NCBI RefSeq assembly: GCF_036345915.1
Contig: NZ_CP107785.1
Location: 2,046,001-2,110,000, forward strand
DNA: 64,000 bases
From: Nocardia sp. NBC_00565
Lineage (GTDB): Bacteria; Actinomycetota; Actinomycetes; Mycobacteriales; Mycobacteriaceae
Reading direction: 5' to 3'
Part shown: positions 10,562 to 20,483 of the stretch, in pieces
Layout of the letters: every line of letters begins with the position of its first letter
Position numbering within the stretch: the stretch's first letter is position 1
The notes under the pieces: model-generated
The model's input: only the letters and a program-made list of their open reading frames with translations
Database searches by the model: none
What the model was told of the DNA's origin: nothing
Program-made: the position numbers and the translations under genes

Positions 10562-13261
10562 GTGACATATCAACGGTCGCAGGCAGGCGAGCTGGCAAAG
10601 TTTTCCGCCGAGCTGACTTTCGGGTTGGATCCCTTCCAGCGCAACGCCTGTGCGGCCCTCGAGGGCGGGCACAGTGTGCTGGTCTGCGCGCCGACCGGCG
10701 CGGGTAAGACCGTCGTCGGCGAGTTCGCGGTGCACCTGGCGCTCGCCGCGGGCGGAAAGTGCTTCTACACCACGCCGATCAAGGCGCTGTCGAATCAGAA
10801 GTTCGCCGACCTGACCGAACGGTACGGACGTGACCAGGTCGGGCTGCTCACCGGCGACCAGTCGATCAACCCGGACGCGCCGGTGGTCGTGATGACCACC
10901 GAGGTGCTGCGCAATATGCTCTACGCCTCCTCCGACGCGCTGCGCGGACTGTCGTATGTGGTGATGGACGAGGTGCACTACCTCGCCGACCGCTTCCGCG
11001 GCGCGGTGTGGGAAGAGGTCATCCTGCACCTGCCACCGGACGTGCGGCTGGTCAGTCTGTCCGCCACGGTCAGCAACGCCGAGGAGTTCGGCGCGTGGAT
11101 GGAGACCGTGCGCGGCGATACCTCGGTGGTGGTCGACGAGACCCGGCCGGTGCCGCTGTGGCAGCACGTCATGGTCGGGCGGCGGATGTTCGACCTCTTC
11201 GACACCGACTCCAGCGATCAGAAGGTGCTCGTCGACGAGGACCTGGTGCGTTATATCCGCCATCGCGAGGCCGCGGACCGGATGAACGGCTGGGGCGGGC
11301 CGCGCGGTGGTCGCGGTGGGAACCGGAACTTCCGGCCGTTGCCGCGCCCGGAGGTTCTCGCGAAGCTCGATGAGGAAGGGCTGCTGCCCGCGATCACCTT
11401 CATCTTCAGCCGGGCGGGCTGTGACGGGGCGCTGGCGCAATGCCTGCGTTCGCGCCTGGATCTCATTCGAGCGGACGAGACCGAAGAGGTCGACGCGATC
11501 ATCGAGAAGCACACCGGGGATCTGCCGAAGGATGATCTCGAGGTGCTGGGCTACTGGGAGTGGCGCGAGGCGCTGCACCGCGGGCTCGCGGCGCATCACG
11601 CGGGGATGCTGCCCGCGTTCCGGCACACCGTCGAGGAATTGTTCGTGCGCGGGCTGGTGCGGGCCGTATTCGCCACGGAGACACTGGCATTGGGCATCAA
11701 TATGCCGGCGCGGACAGTGGTGCTCGAGCGGCTGGTCAAGTTCAACGGTGAATCGCACGCCGAGCTGACGCCGGGGGAGTACACCCAGCTCACCGGTCGG
11801 GCCGGGCGGCGCGGGATCGACGTCGAGGGGCATGCCGTGGTGCTGTGGCAGCCCGAGGTCGATACGAGTGCGGTCGCCGGTTTGGCCTCCACGCGGACCT
11901 ATCCGCTGCGCAGTTCGTTTCGGCCGGGCTACAACATGTCGATCAATCTGATCGATCGGATGGGCGCGGACGAGTCGCGGGCGTTGCTCGAGCGTTCCTT
12001 CGCGCAATTCCAGGCCGACCGGTCGGTGGTGGGGCTGGTCCGTGGCATCGAACGCAATGAGGGGCAGTTGCGGAAACTGCGTGATCAGCTCGGCGGCGAG
12101 GACGGCGGATTCCTGGAGTACATCTCGTTGCGCGAGCGGATCAAGCAGCGGGAACGTCAGATCGAGCAGCAGGGTCGGGCCGATCGGCGCGGCGCCGCCG
12201 TGGACGCGCTGGTTTCGTTGCGGCGCGGCGACGTGGTGGCGATTCCGTCCGGGCGGCGGGCCGGACTCGCGGTGATTCTGGAACCGGATGCCACACCGGG
12301 AGACCCGCGCCCGCTGGTGCTGACCGAGGACAAGTGGGCGGGCCGGGTGTCGGTCGCGGACTTCCCAGTGCCGGCAAAGGCGTTGGGTCACATGCGGCTG
12401 CCCCGCAAGATCGATCACCGCACCGCGCGCACCCGCCGCGATCTGGCCTCGGCGCTGCGCAGCACCGGGATCTCGGCGCCGGGCCGGCAGCGGCGCGGTG
12501 ACCGGTCGAAGGCGGGCGACGACCGGGAATTGTCGACGCTGCGGCGCAGTCTGCGTTCGCATCCGGCGCATACCCGGCCCGATCGGGAGCAGATGAGCCG
12601 AGTCGGCGAGCGCTACAACCGGCTGCTGCGCGAGACCGAGACCATGCGCCAGAAGGTTGCCGCGACCACCAATTCATTGGCGCGCACCTTCGATCGGATA
12701 CTCGGATTGCTGGAGGAGCGCGGGTTCGTGCACGAGGGCGAGGTGACCGCCGACGGTCGCCGACTCGCCCGGATCTACGCCGAGAGCGATCTACTGGTCG
12801 CCGAATGCCTGCGGCAGGGACTGTGGCGCGGGCTCGGACCGGCCGAGCTGGCCGCGGTGATCTCCATCCTGGTGTACGAATCCCGCCAGGAGGGCGGCTA
12901 TCTCGGCGCCAGCGGTCCGACCGAACCCATCCGCCGCGCGGTCGGCGCGACCGTCGGCGTGTGGAGCGAGTTGCGTTCCGACGAGGCGCGGCACAAGCTG
13001 CCGCCGACCCGCGAACCGGATCTGGGCTTCGCGACCGGGGTCTACAAGTGGGCGCGCGGCGACGGGTTGGCCGAGTCGTTGCTGGCCAGCGGTGATCAGA
13101 ATTCGCCGCTGTCCGCGGGCGATTTCGTGCGGTGGTGCAGGCAGGTCATCGATCTGCTCGATCAGATCCATGGGACCGCCGATGACGTGGAGGTCGCGGC
13201 GACCGCGGCCAAGGCGGTCCGGGCAATCCGACGGGGTGTCGTAGCCGTGGACGCCGCGTAG
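10562..13261 (+). CDS. helY: DEAD/DEAH-box RNA helicase HelY
   Basis: This 899-residue superfamily 2 helicase resembles mycobacterial HelY and eukaryotic Ski2/Mtr4. The Walker A motif APTGAGKT is at residues 43-50, DEVH at 136-139, and SAT about 30 residues later. The helicase C domain (TGRAGRRGID) is near residues 412-421. The C-terminal DSHCT-like region begins around residue 690. It probably acts in RNA processing or decay. The GTG start lies two bases after the tatC stop, so it is transcribed with tatAC, the order known in mycobacteria. Confidence 0.94.
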   Translation: MTYQRSQAGELAKFSAELTFGLDPFQRNACAALEGGHSVLVCAPTGAGKTVVGEFAVHLALAAGGKCFYTTPIKALSNQKFADLTERYGRDQVGLLTGDQSINPDAPVVVMTTEVLRNMLYASSDALRGLSYVVMDEVHYLADRFRGAVWEEVILHLPPDVRLVSLSATVSNAEEFGAWMETVRGDTSVVVDETRPVPLWQHVMVGRRMFDLFDTDSSDQKVLVDEDLVRYIRHREAADRMNGWGGPRGGRGGNRNFRPLPRPEVLAKLDEEGLLPAITFIFSRAGCDGALAQCLRSRLDLIRADETEEVDAIIEKHTGDLPKDDLEVLGYWEWREALHRGLAAHHAGMLPAFRHTVEELFVRGLVRAVFATETLALGINMPARTVVLERLVKFNGESHAELTPGEYTQLTGRAGRRGIDVEGHAVVLWQPEVDTSAVAGLASTRTYPLRSSFRPGYNMSINLIDRMGADESRALLERSFAQFQADRSVVGLVRGIERNEGQLRKLRDQLGGEDGGFLEYISLRERIKQRERQIEQQGRADRRGAAVDALVSLRRGDVVAIPSGRRAGLAVILEPDATPGDPRPLVLTEDKWAGRVSVADFPVPAKALGHMRLPRKIDHRTARTRRDLASALRSTGISAPGRQRRGDRSKAGDDRELSTLRRSLRSHPAHTRPDREQMSRVGERYNRLLRETETMRQKVAATTNSLARTFDRILGLLEERGFVHEGEVTADGRRLARIYAESDLLVAECLRQGLWRGLGPAELAAVISILVYESRQEGGYLGASGPTEPIRRAVGATVGVWSELRSDEARHKLPPTREPDLGFATGVYKWARGDGLAESLLASGDQNSPLSAGDFVRWCRQVIDLLDQIHGTADDVEVAATAAKAVRAIRRGVVAVDAA

Positions 13262-13408
13262 CGGATTCGATTGTGATTTGATTTCTTTCGCGTACCGACC
13301 GTGGCGGAGGAGTCGGACAGGATCACCTCGACAGGATCGGTCCTGTTGGGCGACGAGTCTCACGCGGGGGGCTACCGTATGTATAACGATGCGAGTGGAG
13401 GCAAGCAG

Positions 13409-14143
13409 ATGAGCGGCCCGTACGGACCGAACGACGCCCCTGGTCCCGGGGAGGGACGCAACGATCCGACCCAGCAGTGGGGCGGACAGCAGGCACCCGG
13501 TGCAGCCGGGCCGGCCCAGCCGTGGGGTGGTACCCCGCCCGCCCAGCCGACCCAGCAGTGGGGGGATCCGAACGCGCAGCAGCCGCCGCAGCAGCCGTGG
13601 GGTCAGCCGAATCCGGCGAGTCAGCCGAGTCAGCCGCAGTGGGGTCAGCCGAACCCGCCCAGTCAGCCGAGCCAGCCCCAGTGGGGCCAGCCCAGTCAGC
13701 CGAGTCAGCCGCAATGGGGGCAGCAGCAGCCGACGCAGCAGGACTGGGCGGCTCAGCAGGGCCAGCAGCCGTGGCAGCAGAGTCAACCGCAGTGGCAGCA
13801 GCCGCAGCCGACTCCGACGCCGAGCAGCGGTGGCAAGAGCAAGGGCCTGTTCATCGGCCTAGGTGTGCTCGCGCTCGCCGTGATCGGCGCCATTGTGGTG
13901 CTGGTGCTGGTGCTGACCAGCAAAGACGAGCTCGACCAGGCCGCCGTCCAGGACGGTGTCAAGAAGGTGCTCTCGGATTCCTACGGCATCCAGGACGTCG
14001 CCGACGTCTCCTGCCCCTCCGGCCAGCAGGTCGAGGTCGACGCGACCTTCACTTGTGACCTGAAGGTCAGCGGTGAGCAGAAGAAGGTCAGCGTCAAGAT
14101 CACCAAGGACGACGGCACATACGAAGTCGGCCGCCCGAACTGA
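13409..14143 (+). CDS. DUF4333 membrane-anchored protein (Rv2091c-like)
   Basis: This 244-residue protein has a long Pro/Gln/Trp/Gly-rich cytoplasmic N-terminus (residues 1-140) with imperfect repeats of SQPSQPQWGQP. A single membrane helix follows at about residues 148-170 (GLFIGLGVLALAVIGAIVVL), then an extracytoplasmic DUF4333 domain with two cysteines (VSCPSG, TFTCDL) that could form a disulfide. The function of DUF4333 is not known. The ATG at 13409 is chosen because GGAGG lies 7 nt upstream. The frame is open further upstream. Its place between helY and the exonuclease matches Rv2091c in M. tuberculosis. Confidence 0.85.
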   Translation: MSGPYGPNDAPGPGEGRNDPTQQWGGQQAPGAAGPAQPWGGTPPAQPTQQWGDPNAQQPPQQPWGQPNPASQPSQPQWGQPNPPSQPSQPQWGQPSQPSQPQWGQQQPTQQDWAAQQGQQPWQQSQPQWQQPQPTPTPSSGGKSKGLFIGLGVLALAVIGAIVVLVLVLTSKDELDQAAVQDGVKKVLSDSYGIQDVADVSCPSGQQVEVDATFTCDLKVSGEQKKVSVKITKDDGTYEVGRPN

Positions 14144-14302
14144 CCTTCCGGATTTCGTCCAACGGGCGGCCCGCGTTCCCGCACGGGCGCCCGGTGAATC
14201 CTCGGCCCTGCTCCCGGTCCGGACTGTGGGCCTCCCGCTGGTGTCGGGCGCGTGGGCAGTTCGCTGCCAGTGATGGGACCAGCGGTCGGCCGGCGGTCGC
14301 GC

Positions 14303-15268
14303 TCAGCGCGGTGCGTTGAGCGCGATGATCAGGCGAGTGATGGGGCTTTCGGCGTTGTATTCGGATGCCAGCTTGTGTAGGCGGTCCGGGTCGACCGGGG
14401 CGGTGGGGAGGGTGTCTGGGCAGGAGAGTTCCACGTCGGCATCGCAGACCACGCGGGTGACCGGGGCGGCGGCCTTCAGGTAGCTCTCGGCGGCGCGGAG
14501 TTTGGCGCGCACGCCCTGGGCGATGTCGGCGGTGGGGTCATCGATGGCGGCAGTCAGGGCGTCGAGGGAACCGAAGCGGGAGATCAAGGTAGCGGCGGAT
14601 TTCTCGCCGATACCGGCGACGCCGGGCAGGCCGTCGGAGGAGTCACCGCGCAGGGTCGCCATATCCGCGTAGGCCGGGCCCGCATTCTTCAGGGGCACAC
14701 CGTATTTCGCGGATACCTCGGCAGGGCCGAACAGTTCGGCCTTGGCCAGGCCGCGACCGGCGTAGAGCACGCGGACCGGCGGCGTCGGTTCGTCGCGGAC
14801 GAGTTGGAGCAGGTCACGGTCGCCGCTGACGACCACAACGGGGTCGGTCTGCTCGCGGGTGGCCAGGGTGCCGAGCACGTCGTCGGCCTCCAGCCCGGCC
14901 GCGCCGCCGGTAGCGATACCGGCCGCGGCGAGTACGTCGAGAATCATCTCGACCTGCGGGGTGAGCGTATCGGGCACGGTTTCGGCGCCGGGCGCGGCAT
15001 CGGCGGAGGTGTCGAGGCGGTGAGTTTTGTAGGTCGGCACCAGAGCTACCCGGAAAGCGGGTCGCCAGTCCAGGTCGAGGCAGACGACCAGCCTGCTCGG
15101 TTTGTGCTTGGTGATGAGCGAAGCCACCATATCGGTGAAGCCGCGTAGCGCGTTCACCGAGCGGCCGTCGGGCGCGGTGATCTTCTCGGGAATCGCATGG
15201 AACGCGCGGAACCACAGGCTCGCGCCATCGAGCAGCAGCAGGGGCCCACCGGAAGTCGCAGAGTTCAC
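14303..15268 (-). CDS. 5'-3' exonuclease (PIN/FEN-like)
   Basis: This 321-residue protein matches the stand-alone 5'-3' exonuclease related to the N-terminal domain of DNA polymerase I. It shows the acidic metal-binding residues of the FEN fold ([13 protein letters not shown] near the start, [23 protein letters not shown]) and the helix-hairpin-helix [13 protein letters not shown]. It probably removes flaps or RNA primers. The GTG at 15268 is favoured because TAGCCT lies 7 nt upstream on this strand, although a TTG at 15298 is in frame. It is divergent from pepE, as with Rv2090 and Rv2089c. Confidence 0.9.
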   Translation of the reverse strand: MNSATSGGPLLLLDGASLWFRAFHAIPEKITAPDGRSVNALRGFTDMVASLITKHKPSRLVVCLDLDWRPAFRVALVPTYKTHRLDTSADAAPGAETVPDTLTPQVEMILDVLAAAGIATGGAAGLEADDVLGTLATREQTDPVVVVSGDRDLLQLVRDEPTPPVRVLYAGRGLAKAELFGPAEVSAKYGVPLKNAGPAYADMATLRGDSSDGLPGVAGIGEKSAATLISRFGSLDALTAAIDDPTADIAQGVRAKLRAAESYLKAAAPVTRVVCDADVELSCPDTLPTAPVDPDRLHKLASEYNAESPITRLIIALNAPR

Positions 15269-15275
15269 GCCGCTG

Positions 15276-15281
15276 AGGCTA
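15276..15281 (-). promoter_or_regulatory. -10 box TAGCCT of the exonuclease gene (leaderless)
   Basis: TAGCCT (minus strand) is separated from the GTG at 15268 by 7 nt and decides between that start and the TTG at 15298. Confidence 0.6.
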
Positions 15282-15343
15282 CCTGTCCGCCACGACAAAC
15301 CGGGGTGATCGGAGTTCGGGTTCGGGCTGATCCTCGAGCCGGG

Positions 15344-15349
15344 TAACGT
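15344..15349 (+). promoter_or_regulatory. -10 box TAACGT of pepE (leaderless)
   Basis: TAACGT ends 8 nt before the ATG at 15358. The divergent exonuclease promoter lies about 65 bp away, so both transcripts appear to start at their start codons. Confidence 0.6.
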
Positions 15350-15357
15350 CGGACGGT

Positions 15358-16485
15358 ATGAGCTCGCACACGGAGTCCCGATTCGCGGCGGATGTCTACG
15401 GTGATCGACTCGAGCGGGCGGTGCAGCTGATGCGCGCCGCTCACCTGGATGCCCTATTGATCACGCCGGGTCCGGATCTGCGCTATCTCATCGGCTCGGC
15501 GGCGGAATCGTTCGAGCGTCTGACCTGCCTCGTTATCACGGCCGACGGCGCGACCCCGTCGGTGGTCATCCCTAAACTCGAACTGGCATCGCTGGAGGGT
15601 TCGGCCGCCGGCGACCTCGGTCTGCAGGTGCTGGATTGGGTCGACGGCGTCGATCCGTACCAGTTGGTGAAGTCCGCGCTGCACGTCGGTTCCCGGGTCG
15701 CGGTCACCGATGTCATGCCCGCACTGCACCTGCTGCCCCTGGCCGAGTCCGTCAGCGGTCTGCCCACTTCGGCGACGCCGGTGCTGCGCGAACTGCGAAT
15801 GATCAAGGACCAGGCCGAGATCGAGGCGCTGCGGCGCGCGGGCGCGGCCATCGACCGAGTGCATGCGCGGATGGGTGAATTCCTGCGCGTCGGGCGCACC
15901 GAAGCCGAGGTCGGCGCGGATATCGCGGCCGCCATCGTGGAGGAGGGGCATACCGAGGCGGCGTTCGTCATCGTCGGCAGTGGACCGCACGGCGCGGATC
16001 CACATCACGGCGTCTCCGATCGCGTCGTCGAATCCGGCGATGTGGTGGTGATCGACATCGGCGGCCCGGTCGAGCCCGGCTACTACTCGGACTCGACCCG
16101 CACCTATGTACTCGGTGCGCCCAAACCCATCGTGGCCGCGCAATTCGCCGAACTCGAGCGCGCCCAAGCCGCCGCCGTGGCCGCCGTTCGCCCCGGCGTC
16201 ACCGCCGAATCGGTCGACGCCGCCGCCCGAAACCCGTTGACCGAAGCCGGTTTCGGCCCCGCCTTCGTGCACCGCACCGGCCACGGCATCGGCCTGTCGG
16301 TCCACGAGGAGCCCTACATCATCGAGGGCAACACCCTGACTCTCCAACCTGGCATGGCCTTCAGCATCGAACCGGGCATCTACTTCCGCGGCGACTGGGG
16401 TGCGCGCATCGAAGATATCGTCGTGGTGACCGAGGACGGGTGTGAGTCGATGAACCAGCGTCCGCATGGGTTGACGGTGCTCTGA
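15358..16485 (+). CDS. pepE: M24-family Xaa-Pro dipeptidase, PepE-like
   Basis: This 375-residue cytoplasmic peptidase has an N-terminal creatinase-like domain (residues 1-145) and a C-terminal pita-bread M24 domain. The expected metal ligands are visible: Asp in VVVIDIGG, Asp in [12 protein letters not shown], His in [14 protein letters not shown], Glu in FSIEPGIYF and Glu in GARIEDIVV. The length equals that of mycobacterial PepE (Rv2089c) as I recall it. It likely cleaves dipeptides with C-terminal proline. Confidence 0.9.
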   Translation: MSSHTESRFAADVYGDRLERAVQLMRAAHLDALLITPGPDLRYLIGSAAESFERLTCLVITADGATPSVVIPKLELASLEGSAAGDLGLQVLDWVDGVDPYQLVKSALHVGSRVAVTDVMPALHLLPLAESVSGLPTSATPVLRELRMIKDQAEIEALRRAGAAIDRVHARMGEFLRVGRTEAEVGADIAAAIVEEGHTEAAFVIVGSGPHGADPHHGVSDRVVESGDVVVIDIGGPVEPGYYSDSTRTYVLGAPKPIVAAQFAELERAQAAAVAAVRPGVTAESVDAAARNPLTEAGFGPAFVHRTGHGIGLSVHEEPYIIEGNTLTLQPGMAFSIEPGIYFRGDWGARIEDIVVVTEDGCESMNQRPHGLTVL

Positions 16486-16554
16486 GGCGCGAGGGGCCGC
16501 GCCTGGTTCATGGTGCTGCGTGGGGCGAGCTATCCGTATGTGGCGGAGTCGAAT

Positions 16555-16965
16555 TCAGTGTGCAGCGCCGTTGAGTGTGCTGCTGGCCAGCACCCGCTCG
16601 ACTCGGATCTCGATGACCACGCGGGTCGGGTTCTCGCGGGGAACGCGGTAGCGGCCCGCATAGCGGTCGACCGCCTCGGCGACGCTGTCCGGGTCGTCGA
16701 GCACCACCGCTGGGCCTTCGAGGGTGAGCCAACGGATTCCGTCCACCTGGCTCACCGCCGCGTACCCGGAGCGGCGCACATTGCGCACCTTCACCGAGCC
16801 GTCGTTGGTGATCACCCGTGCGATTCCGCCCTCCTGATCCCAAGTGAATCCGACCGCCACCACATGTGGCGTGCCATTGGCACGCAACGTGGACAAGGTC
16901 GCGAGGTGCCGCTCGGCAACGAATTCGAGCGCGGCAGGGGACAACTGTGCAGTGGTCGTCGGCAT
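16555..16965 (-). CDS. F420-dependent biliverdin reductase-like PPOX protein (Rv2074 type)
   Basis: This 136-residue split beta-barrel protein (PPOX class) begins [20 protein letters not shown] and closely follows the pattern of M. tuberculosis Rv2074, reported as an F420H2-dependent biliverdin reductase. The [31 protein letters not shown] and [17 protein letters not shown] segments line the cofactor site of the family. TACGGT lies 6 nt before the ATG on this strand, suggesting a leaderless mRNA. Synteny with the adjacent SDR and cobL strengthens the call. The activity is inferred from the family. Confidence 0.85.
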   Translation of the reverse strand: MPTTTAQLSPAALEFVAERHLATLSTLRANGTPHVVAVGFTWDQEGGIARVITNDGSVKVRNVRRSGYAAVSQVDGIRWLTLEGPAVVLDDPDSVAEAVDRYAGRYRVPRENPTRVVIEIRVERVLASSTLNGAAH

Positions 16966-17741
16966 CCCCCGACCGTAGCCCGCCGCACTCCGCCGCCCAA
17001 ACCCATGCCCGCAATCCGCGCTCCTGAACAGTCGCGCGAGACAGCGTGGTTCGGCCAGGCGTATCAACCGTGGGCGCTGTGCCGGTCCGCCGCTTACGCG
17101 GCACGCCGCGACCCTGGATAGCTCCTTTGTGCGGCGTTCGCACCCCGATGGGCAGTACTAGGGGTGCGACGGCCGAAAGAGGGGGCGGATCACGAGAGAT
17201 GACCGCGCGAGGCGGGGCGTGGACGACGGAGCGCGCCGCGAAACCTGTGAGCCCGGGAGTGGTCCTGGAGCGCGGAGTCGAACGGCGCAGCTTTCGGTAT
17301 GTCGCAGATTTTCGGTCCCAGTAGGTGAGGGTCATTTTGAAGGTTGGATTTATCCATTGGATTATCTGGATATGCGCATCTATATATGAATGGCGCTTAT
17401 CGCTTACGCACCAAACTCGCCACCACTTCAAACCCACAAGGACACCGGAGGGGTGAAATCAGGCGCGGACTCGTGTCGCATCCGAGCGCGACAGCAGAGG
17501 GGTTGTGAGTGGAGTCGGATCTCGAGGAGGGGACGGTGAGTGGCTGGGGGTGTGAGCGGTGCCTAGGCGTCCGGGCTCGTGGCCAGCGGGGCCGGTGAAG
17601 GGGCCGACAGCGGCTGCGGATTGCGAAAGGGGGCGGGAGAGGTGCGCGCCGGAAGACGAGGCGCTATTGCGTGGGCGGGTAGCTGGGGATCGGGGATGGC
17701 GGGGTGCACGAGGTGTGGGGGTGGGGTGAAAGACTGACGGT
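16966..17741. other. 776-bp intergenic region, no convincing gene
   Basis: Frames here on both strands are Arg/Pro-rich and show no family similarity. About 17330-17420 is AT-rich compared with its surroundings and includes TATATATG. A GGAGG at 17447-17451 followed by GTG would give only a 25-residue peptide of no recognisable type. The segment may hold promoters or decayed DNA. Confidence 0.5.
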
Positions 17742-18497
17742 ATGGGATTGCGAGGGATTGCCGAGGGGGCGGTGGTGGTGCTCGGGGGGCGCAGTGAGAT
17801 CGGGCTGGAGGTGGCGCGGCGGCTGGCGGCGGGGCGGGTGGTTGTGCTCGCGGCGCGGCGCAGTGGGGAGTTGGTCGAGGAAAGTGCGGTGGTCGCGGCG
17901 GCGGGGGCAACGGCGGTGCACACAGTCGAGTTCGATGCGGACGATACGGCCGGTCATGCCGCGCTGTTGGAGAAGATCGCGGCCGAGCACGGTCGGATCG
18001 GGGTGGCGGTGGTGGCGTTCGGGGTACTGGGCGATCAGGCGCGGGCCGAACGCGATCCGGCGCACGCGGTCGCGGTGGTGCACACCGATTATGTCGCGCA
18101 GGTCAGCGTCCTCACCACGCTCGCGAATCTGCTGCGCGCACAGGGCGAGGGCCAGATCGTGGTGTTCAGTTCGTTCGCGGGTGCGCGGGTGCGCCGTGCC
18201 AACTACGTCTATGGATCGGCGAAGGCCGGCCTCGATGGATTCGCCAGCGGTCTGGCGGATGCGTTGCACGGCAGCGGCGTGTACCTGCTGCTGCTGCGTT
18301 GCGGTTTCGTCATCGGCCGCATGACCGAGGGCATGGACCCGGCCCCCATGTCGAGCACCCCCGACCAGGTGGCCGACGCGGTCGTGCGCGGCCTGCACCG
18401 CCGTGCGTCCCGAGTCTGGGTCCCCGGCATCCTCCGCCCGGTAATCTTCGCGATCCGCCTACTGCCCCAACCCATCTGGCGCCGGATGCCCCGGTGA
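17742..18497 (+). CDS. Short-chain dehydrogenase, DprE2/Rv2073c-like
   Basis: This 251-residue classical SDR has a cofactor motif GGRSEIG near residue 14, and the catalytic YxxxK appears as YGSAK with an upstream Ser-Ser (VVFSSFAG). The C-terminus (LRPVIFAIRLLPQPIWRRMPR) looks membrane-associated, as in the decaprenylphosphoryl-ketoribose reductase DprE2 group. The gene sits between the Rv2074-like gene and cobL, where M. tuberculosis has Rv2073c, so it is the likely orthologue. The true substrate is unknown. Confidence 0.82.
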   Translation: MGLRGIAEGAVVVLGGRSEIGLEVARRLAAGRVVVLAARRSGELVEESAVVAAAGATAVHTVEFDADDTAGHAALLEKIAAEHGRIGVAVVAFGVLGDQARAERDPAHAVAVVHTDYVAQVSVLTTLANLLRAQGEGQIVVFSSFAGARVRRANYVYGSAKAGLDGFASGLADALHGSGVYLLLLRCGFVIGRMTEGMDPAPMSSTPDQVADAVVRGLHRRASRVWVPGILRPVIFAIRLLPQPIWRRMPR

Positions 18498-18554
18498 GCG
18501 CCTTTTCGGGTGGAGTTGGCGGCCGACGCTCGCGGTGCGGCTAGGAGTGCGGTA

Positions 18555-19835
18555 GTGGCGGAGTGGGGCGGAGCGCCGATCTCGGTGGTCGGGATCGGCG
18601 CGGATGGCTGGTTCGGGCTCGGATCGGCTGCGCGAGAAGTGGTCTCGCGTGCCGAGGTGCTGTTCGGGTCGGCGCGCCAACTTGCGCTGATTCCGGATGA
18701 CGTAGTCGCGGTGCGGCAGGAGTGGCCGTCGCCGTTGGTGCCAGCGCTGCCCACGCTGTTCGATGACTACGCGGGTCGGCGATTGTGTGTGTTGGCCAGT
18801 GGGGATCCGATGTTCTATGGCATCGGGGTGAGGTTGGCGCGGCTGTTCGGGGCGGGGGCGTTGCGGGTGATTCCGCAGCCGTCGTCGGCTTCGCTCGCGT
18901 GTGCGCGGCTGGGGTGGGCGCTGGCGGAGGTTCCGGTGGTCAGTGCCGTCGGGCGGCCGGTGGCGACGGTATTGCCCGAGTTGGTGGATCGGCGGGCGGT
19001 CTTGGTGCTGAGCGCCGATGAGCACACCCCTGGTCGAATCGCGGAGCTGTTGCGGGACAATGGATTCGGGGAATCGACGCTGACCGTGCTCGAACAGCTC
19101 GGTGGTCCGGGCGAGCGGATCGTGACCGAGCGAGCGGCGAAGTGGGAACTTCCGGCGGGTGATCCGCTCAATATCGTGGCGATCGACTGCGTCGCCGATC
19201 CGAAGCGCCCGCGGGCGACGCGGCTGCCCGGACTGCCGGACGGCTTTTACGGCGGCGACGGGCAGCTGACGAAGTCCGAGGTCAGGGCGTTGACACTGGC
19301 CGCGCTGGCACCTGCGCCGGGGGAGTTGCTCTGGGATGTCGGCGGGGGTTCGGGGTCCATCGCGATCGAATGGTGCCGCACGCATCCGAGCTGTCGGGCG
19401 GTGAGCTTCGAGCGGCTGGAACACAGGCGGCGGCAGATCGCCGACAACGCCGCCGCCCTAGGTGTCCCGCACGTCGGTGTGCGCGCGGAGGTGCTCACCG
19501 AATTAGGAAAATCTACCGAATCAGCGCCTCCTGACGCTATTTTCGTCGGTGGCGGCCTCACTGAAGGTGGCGTACTCGAGACATGCTGGTCGCATCTACG
19601 CCAGGGTGGGCGTTTGGTGGCAAATGCAGTGACCGCGGAATCGGAAGCGCTGCTGCTGAACTGGGCCGCCGCGCACGGCGGTGAACTGCGGAAGTTTCAG
19701 ATCTACCGGGCCGAAGCCCTCGGCAAGTTTACGACCTGGCGACCGCAACTGCCGGTCACCCAGTGGTCGGTGGTCAAGGAGGGCCCGCTCCGAAAACCGC
19801 ACGTTACGGGTGAAACGGACTCGTTTCACCGGTAG
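18555..19835 (+). CDS. cobL: Precorrin-6Y C5,15-methyltransferase CobL (CbiE-CbiT fusion)
   Basis: CobL methylates precorrin-6Y at C5 and C15 and decarboxylates the C12 side chain in aerobic B12 synthesis. The 426-residue protein has an N-terminal tetrapyrrole methylase domain (CbiE, residues 8-210, ASGDPMFYGIG) and a C-terminal class I SAM methyltransferase domain (CbiT, about 240-400, LLWDVGGGSGSIAIEW). The GTG at 18555 is favoured by AGGAG 6 nt upstream. A 9-bp hairpin overlaps its 3' end. The next gene is not cobM, as expected, but a secreted-protein gene. Confidence 0.94.
   Translation: MAEWGGAPISVVGIGADGWFGLGSAAREVVSRAEVLFGSARQLALIPDDVVAVRQEWPSPLVPALPTLFDDYAGRRLCVLASGDPMFYGIGVRLARLFGAGALRVIPQPSSASLACARLGWALAEVPVVSAVGRPVATVLPELVDRRAVLVLSADEHTPGRIAELLRDNGFGESTLTVLEQLGGPGERIVTERAAKWELPAGDPLNIVAIDCVADPKRPRATRLPGLPDGFYGGDGQLTKSEVRALTLAALAPAPGELLWDVGGGSGSIAIEWCRTHPSCRAVSFERLEHRRRQIADNAAALGVPHVGVRAEVLTELGKSTESAPPDAIFVGGGLTEGGVLETCWSHLRQGGRLVANAVTAESEALLLNWAAAHGGELRKFQIYRAEALGKFTTWRPQLPVTQWSVVKEGPLRKPHVTGETDSFHR
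19809..19830. promoter_or_regulatory. Palindrome GGTGAAACG-n4-CGTTTCACC at the cobL 3' end
   Basis: This perfect 9-bp inverted repeat with a 4-nt spacer lies within the last codons of cobL, 63 bp before the next start. It could be an operator for the downstream gene or a terminator or processing hairpin. It has no U-tract. Confidence 0.6.
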
Positions 19836-19892
19836 GGTCGGTCCCCGAGATCCGGTCGTTATCGCCGGATCCGCGTCCTATTGGGGAGATTT

Positions 19893-20483
19893 ATGAAGTA
19901 CAAGAAGTTTGCCGCTACCGCGATGATGGCCGTTGCCGCCACCGGTATCGCGGCGGGTACGTCCGGCGCCGCTCCAGCGGCACCCGCTCCGGCCGTGCAG
20001 AACCAGGCCGCGCCCACCGTGCAGGGCGAGGACCACGGCGTGAACTACGCGGTGCAGATGGTCGACAAGTCGATCGTCGCGGCCGTCACCGGCGGGACCT
20101 TCGGCCTCGACGCCGACCAGAAGTACGTCACGGTGAAGAACTCCGAGGGTGCGCTCGTCACCTCGATTCCGCTGAAGGCGATGGTCGGTGACCAGCTGAT
20201 CCCGATCGCGGCCACCATCGACGACTCGGCGCAGAAGCTGACCCTGACCCCGGACGTCAAGCCGACCGCCAGCGCGGTGGCGGCCAGCGCCGAGGCCATC
20301 TCCTCGCAGGAGTGGTTCTTCAGCGAACTGCAGCGCGCTTCGCTCGGCGCGGTCATCGGCGGCATCATCGGGTTCTTCTTCTTCGGTATCGGACTGCCGG
20401 TGGGCGCGCTCATCGGCCTGCTCATCGCGGGCGGCCCGGACCTGATCAACGCGGGCATCGCCTACTTCAGCGGGCAGCCCTGA
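19893..20483 (+). CDS. Small secreted/membrane protein of a Nocardia-type family (copy 1)
   Basis: This 196-residue protein has a signal peptide (MKYKKFAATAMMAVAATGIA, cleavage probably after SGA near residue 26). An extracytoplasmic beta-rich region with YAVQMVDKSIVAAVTGGTF follows, and then a Gly-rich hydrophobic C-terminus (residues 145-195, AVIGGIIGFFFFGIGLPVGALIGLLIAGG). GGGGAG precedes the ATG. A paralogue lies at 32749-33276. Such proteins are common in nocardiae, but I know no function. It occupies the place between cobL and cobK where cobM is expected, and its stop overlaps the proposed cobK start. Confidence 0.8.
   Translation: MKYKKFAATAMMAVAATGIAAGTSGAAPAAPAPAVQNQAAPTVQGEDHGVNYAVQMVDKSIVAAVTGGTFGLDADQKYVTVKNSEGALVTSIPLKAMVGDQLIPIAATIDDSAQKLTLTPDVKPTASAVAASAEAISSQEWFFSELQRASLGAVIGGIIGFFFFGIGLPVGALIGLLIAGGPDLINAGIAYFSGQP

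Noticed and set aside
10541..12571. Antisense open frame of 676 codons opposite helY
   Set aside because: Composition is Arg/His/Pro-rich without motifs, while helY on the plus strand has complete helicase motifs.
13540..13830. Short tandem repeats that might suggest a CRISPR or mobile repeat
   Set aside because: They are codon-level repeats that encode the Pro/Gln/Trp-rich N-terminus of the DUF4333 protein.
17046..17324. 92-codon frame in the large intergenic region
   Set aside because: It is Arg/Gly-rich with no similarity, no ribosome binding site and no conserved neighbour relation.
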